This document shows, one piece after another, positions 57,488 to 64,000 of a stretch of DNA of 64,000 bases. Location of the stretch: the NCBI GenBank assembly GCA_037179515.1, contig JAXCGZ010017015.1, positions 124,001-188,000 of the forward strand, read 5' to 3'. Origin of the DNA: Halocaridina rubra. Its lineage: Eukaryota > Arthropoda > Malacostraca > Decapoda > Atyidae. The notes below the pieces were generated by a model, which was not told the DNA's origin, did not search any database, and saw only the letters and a program-made list of their open reading frames with translations. Both the position numbers and the translations under genes were made by a program. How positions within the stretch are numbered: position 1 is the stretch's first letter; each line of letters begins with the position of its first letter.

Positions 57488-57890
57488 TCGAGTCATAACC
57501 TCCATTTTATAAACTTTGGCCTCTTCAAGCTGATCTTCGTCCTACAATAACTCAATAAGCTCAAGGTGAGATTTTTCAAATACAGTAACATACTCAGAGT
57601 AAGCATCCATCTCCTTTACTTGAAGAAGGTTTTTGGCATCACCTGCTAACTTGTCGATAGCAGTCATCTGTCTGGTAAGAGCTCCCTTTGCCCAGCCACG
57701 TTTCTTTTTGGCATCAGCTACAGGTCCATCCTGATCACCAGTGATGTCCTTCAAAGTGATTCCTTCTCCTTCTGCTACCTGAGTTATTAAATCTCTGGTC
57801 TGTCCTGTGTTCATCTTGTATTTAGTCTGTGTGCAGGATATTCTCAAACTTCAGGAATGGCCAAAAATTTTGGACTGTTACACCTCCTGT
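57488..57890 (-). pseudogene. BEL/Pao-type gag N-terminal fragment
   Basis: Minus strand reading MNTGQTRDLITQVAEGEGIT, KKKRGWAKGALTRQMTAIDK, DAYSEYVTVFEKSHLELIEL, a stop, and DEDQLEEAKVYKMEV. The K(R)GxxKGxxTRQ followed by a helical region resembles the N-terminus of BEL/Pao gag proteins (DUF1759-type). No pol follows. It is sandwiched between a Tigger derivative and W-c. Confidence 0.55.
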
Positions 57891-57898
57891 GTAAGTAC

Positions 57899-58909
57899 AT
57901 CTTGTTCCTTTTATGCACGATTTTTTTTATCCACGAAACTGCAATAACGCCCCCAAAGAATAATAGTAAAAAAATCGAATTTCGCAAATAACACCCCCCC
58001 CATTTTTTTATTTTTTTTTATAGTAAATATGCGCCCGCGGACACTTCTTACACGAGTACAAAGAGGATTACGATAAGAAAAGATCATCATCATTATACAT
58101 TATATATACACCCACCCTACCGCTGTCATATGTCTATCTAATCTACATTTGAAGGTGTCTAAGGTATTGGCATTTATTATCCTTCTAGGAATACTCTACG
58201 GTATTACCAAGCCAATTTTCACCAATTTCCCTTCTGAACCTATATTTATCAAGCTTAAATCCATTACTCATTACGACTTTTGGTTTGATCATGAATTTTT
58301 AAAACTTTATTAATATCACCCTTGTTAATCCCTTTAAACCATTTATACACCTCAATCATATCCCCCTTAACTCCCCGCCTCTCTAGAGAATGTAGATTAG
58401 GTTTTTTTAATCTGTCATATGGCAATTTAGGCATTGCATAATTAATTTGTTTTTCGTTTTTTAGTCTTGCTTTGGTTATTTATAATTTTTATTTTATCTT
58501 TGTTTACATTTGCAGATAGAGGTTCGTTCTCCTGCATCCGCCTCCTCTTCTACCGCATAAGTTACTTGCTCACGGCCACCATGCATGTCCCAGTGTACTG
58601 TATGATTGTTGCCCACTGCATAATAGAGTACAGTACAGTAATGTATGTTAATTTCTAGCAGTAAAGTGAATATTGAATATCTTTTGTATACTCTTAAAAA
58701 TAGATACAGGGATTTCTGCTTTGCTATGTAGTAATAAAATATGTTTTTTACTTATCTTATATCTTTGGCATGGTGTGTCTATGTAAGGTTTGGAACATAT
58801 CTATGCCCTTTATCATTGTTTCCTATGGAAAATGGCTCGTTTTTTCATGCGATTTTCCATTTACCCGACACTTCTGAGAACATACCTAGGCGTTATTCTG
58901 AGAACTAGG
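57899..58909 (-). mobile_element. W-c: TIR element with CR1-like fragment
   Basis: Left CTTGTTCCTTTTATGCACG; right GGCGTTATTCTGAGAACTAGG (reverse of the W left end). It carries the same CR1-like LINE end as W-a on the opposite strand (58070-58440) and part of the 178-bp unit (GGTTCGTTCTCCTGCATCC). Confidence 0.72.
58070..58440 (-). pseudogene. CR1-like LINE C-terminal fragment in W-c
   Basis: Reverse-strand counterpart of 21130-21540, with readable WFKGINKGDINKVLKIHDQT and NTLDTFKCRLDRHM. Frames are broken by single-base changes. Confidence 0.72.
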
Positions 58910-59249
58910 TGTAGGTATATTAATCAACAGGTATGCACTAATATAGTTTTTGCGTCACTTTCTATTTTATCTTCTAGGTTCATAGAGCAGTAAAAAAACA
59001 GATTTTTGGGACTCGTTTCAATGGTTTATTAACGAATGAACAAACGAACGATCCAAAATTTTCTGGCTCTCAGGAGTACAAACTATATAAAAAACAATTC
59101 AAATGTAACACAAGAAAACAATACTTGAGGTGCTTGTTTACAGTTCTGGCCACTTCTTCCTCTTTCTTTTTCTGTTACTATATGGTAACCTGCACAATAT
59201 GGAGGAGCGCCAAATTTAAATTTCTTAAATGTTACCAGGTTCTACAATT

Positions 59250-59250
<1 letters not shown>
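58910..59250. other. Unassigned sequence
   Basis: Unique sequence between W-c and the trinucleotide cluster. Nothing recognised. Confidence 0.4.
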
Positions 59251-59662
<412 letters not shown>

Positions 59663-59815
59663 TCAGAAAATACAAAATGGAAAACATCTAACACTTAGTG
59701 GCCAGTCATGATGGAGTACGAAATATCTCTCTCTCTCAGCAAACATGAGAATTCCATTTAACTTTGAGAATTGCAAGGTAATGCATACTGGCCATGCAAG
59801 TCCTGGAACAGACTA

Positions 59816-61210
59816 CAGTGTTCCTTCCATTATCGCGATGGTTCGGTTCCGGGACCTGGCGTGAGACAGGAAAATCGCGGAGTAGGATCAGCCTATATGT
59901 ACATACATATTTCAATTTATTATTACGTTTACACTGTATAAACCCTCCCTGTATTGTTAAAAAACCACCCTTTACTTCATAAATAACAGCATGCAACGTA
60001 AATTTATATGAAAGTGATAAATAAAATTACGGTGAATGAAGTGGTAATTACATGACATACTCATGTACATAGGTATTTTACAATTATTTTTACGTTTACG
60101 TACTGTATAAACCCTCCCTGCACTGTTAAAAAAAACACCCTTTACTTTATAAATAACAGCAAGCAACGTAAATTTTTATGAAAGTGATACGAAAACTTAC
60201 CGTGAATGGGGTGATGATGACGTGACATACTCATATACATAGGTATTTTACAATTATTTTAACGTTTACGTACTGTATAAACTCTCCCTGCACTGTTAAA
60301 AAAACACCCTTTACTTTATAAATAACAGCATGCAACGTAGGTGAGAGCCTTTTCGTTTTCCGAAACGCTGATAGCGGAATCGTATTTTACATGGTGCAAT
60401 ACTGTTAGTATTTGTTTTTTTATTATTTTTTACTGTTTTATAATTCTTAGGCTAGGAAATACTTGCTTTATCAATAAAATAATGAAAATTTTAATATTCA
60501 CTAGGTCACGTGGGTGAAAGCCTTTGCGTTTTCCGAAACGTGATACCGGTATCATATTTTACATGGTGCAATACTGTTAGTACTGTATTTATGTTTTTTA
60601 CTATTTTTTACTGTTTTATTATGCTTAGGCTAGGAAGTACTTGTTTTATCAATAAAATAATGAAAATTTTAATATTCACGAGGTCACGTAGGTGAGAGCC
60701 TTTGCGTTTTCCGAAACGCTGATACCGGTATCGTATTTTATGTGGTGCAATACTGTTAGTATTTATGTTTTTTACTATTTTTTACTGTTTTATTATTCTT
60801 AGGCTAAGAAATACGTTTTTTTATCAATAAAATCATGAAACTACTGGAAATTTTAATATACAGTATATGCTAGCTCACTTAGGTGCGACCCCAATACATT
60901 GTACGCTATCGGACACTATTTGACATGATGCAATACCCTGTACTGTGAGTTATATATCTAAATTTATGTTTTTTACTATTTTTTACTGTTTTATTATTCG
61001 TAGGCTGGGAAATAAATTCTTTTTATCAATTAAATAATAAAATTTGTTCTTTTCAATAAAAAAAAATTAAAATACTGAAAATTTTAATTTTTTCAATATT
61101 TTAATATTTTTGCATATACCTAAAAAATAAAATAATAATTTGCCAAAAAAAAAAAAACGTGGTACAGTGAAAACGCGAGCCAAGAAACGCGATCCAGCGA
61201 AGGATCACTG
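59816..61210. mobile_element. Y-f: Tigger deletion derivative without transposase
   Basis: Left CAGTGTTCCTTCCATTATCG; right GCGATCCAGCGAAGGATCACTG, TA on both sides (59814-59815, 61211-61212). Contains three 157-bp units (59900-60340) joined directly to four 190-bp units (60340-60990). No coding part remains. Confidence 0.85.
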
Positions 61211-61212
61211 TA

Positions 61213-61800
61213 TTCACTCTTGGGTAAAAATTTTCAAGATAACTGCTCTGGAAAAGGGCTTAGATGTACTAATATGCAGTGATCTGAAATTTTCCAAGCA
61301 GTGCATAGCAATGGGAAAAAAAGCCCAGAAATTATTATAATACATTTAGAGGCAGTTCCATTATAATTCATTAATATGGCCACTTTTGCAATACACTGTG
61401 CAGTTATGGTCACCTACACTTAGGAAAGACAAAGACTGACTTTACAGAGCTCAGGAAAGGGTTACAAAACTCATCTCATCTATCAGAAGGCTTAGTTACT
61501 TGGACTGACTGATGGCTTTGGGACTGTTCTTATTAGATACTCGTAGACTGCTATGTCAGTTTATTTATGACGATGATAACCACAAAAAAACTGTTCAGTC
61601 TGAATACAAAGTCCACTTGTAACAATAGCTGGAAGATAGATATGAAAAGGTTTAATCCAGCGTATGTTAAAATTTCTTCACATACAAATCTGCTATACTT
61701 AGAGTTAACTTCCACCGGGTGCTGTTGAGAGTAATACAGTAGAGTAGTTCAAAAGAAATCTAGACTTTTTCCTGCACAAGCTAGGACTAAAGTATGGACT
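61213..61800 (+). pseudogene. CR1/L2-like LINE C-terminal fragment
   Basis: Plus-strand pieces: EKGLDVLICSDLKFSKQCIA, LLQYTVQLWSPTLRKDKD, RAQERVTKLISSIRRLSYLD, ALGLFLLDTRRLLCQFIYDD, then a C-terminal region with the final FKxxLDxFLHKLG-type ending. This is the post-catalytic region of CR1/L2-type RT proteins. Many stops. Different family from 21130-21540. Confidence 0.8.
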
Positions 61801-61868
61801 GGGTATGTATTACCAAGTAAATATGAACTATCTTCTCAACTGTAAGGTCTCTGGGATACTAATCCTGT

Positions 61869-63699
<1,831 letters not shown>

Positions 63700-63711
63700 T
63701 ATATATATACA

Positions 63712-64000
63712 CCTTGTTCTCAAAATAACGCCTAGATAGGTTCTCAGAAGTGTCGGGTAAATGGAAAATCGCGTGAAAAAACGAGTTATTTTCCATAGGA
63801 AACAATGATAAAGGGCATAGATACGTTCCAAACCTTACATAGACACACCATGCCAAAGATATAAGATAAGTAAAAAAAATATTTTATTACTACATAGCAA
63901 AGCAGAAAGCCCTGTATCTATTTTTAAGAGTATACAAAAGATATTCATCTTCACTTTACAGCTAGAAATTAACATACATTACTATACTTTACTCTATTAT
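63712..64000. mobile_element. W-e: left part of a W element
   Basis: Left CCTTGTTCTCAAAATAACGC after a short TATATATATA, then GGAAAATCGCGTGAAAAAAC. Runs off the window. Nearly identical to the start of W-a, including TTTACAGCTAGAAATTAACA. Confidence 0.8.

Overview
This is a eukaryotic, intron-and-transposon window with no prokaryotic gene organisation. Very long (TA)n, (GA)n and (AAT)n microsatellites, several pogo/Tigger DNA transposon lineages and LINE and BEL/Pao debris point to an arthropod. A decapod crustacean is my best guess, from microsatellite density and transposon style; no direct taxonomic marker is present.

The only host gene I can support is on the minus strand. Three short exons (53576-53779, 46882-47026, 29313-29396) have canonical splice sites and join in phase (0, then 1). 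Together they encode about 144 residues resembling the low-complexity acidic linker and pre-PX segment of the SNX9/SNX18/SNX33 sorting nexin family (Drosophila SH3PX1). The SH3 exon(s) upstream and the PX-BAR exons downstream were not found and are probably outside the window. Nearly everything else is therefore inside introns of this gene: more than 10 kb upstream, 6.5 kb, 17.5 kb, and more than 29 kb downstream.

Region 1-26.5 kb is an almost unbroken chain of TA-target transposons separated only by (TA)n tracts. I use working names. T1 is a TIGD1-like Tigger (861-3836, 3847-6675, 12424-15544, deletion derivative 15555-16797). Y is a related Tigger family with tandem subterminal repeats (7052-8505, 16866-18155, 22745-25020, 25214-26433). 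W is a TIR family beginning CCTTGTTC or CCTAGTTC (20724-22617). There is also a MITE with 24-bp perfect TIRs (18365-19214) and a foldback composite with T1 ends (1-741, 6801-12317). The foldback at 6801-12317 carries a nested Y element and a nested LINE. About 5 kb (1-4966) is duplicated at 8755-16667.

26.5-34.2 kb holds a second Tigger lineage (26705-27920), a three-unit tandem repeat, SNX exon C, a perfect intronic hairpin, a decayed mariner-like element and a dead BEL/Pao element. 34.3-43.05 kb returns to Y, W and T1 elements, (GA)n and a higher-order minisatellite. 43.05-55.9 kb is mostly host intron with SNX exons A and B, a third Tigger lineage (44359-46404) carrying a nested piggyBac-like MITE, a T1 derivative and two LINE fragments. 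55.9-64 kb is again a mosaic of Y/T1-like, W, BEL gag, CR1-like, SINE and microsatellite pieces.

No transposase or reverse transcriptase here appears intact. Several deletion derivatives keep only the N-terminal DNA-binding part of the Tigger transposase.
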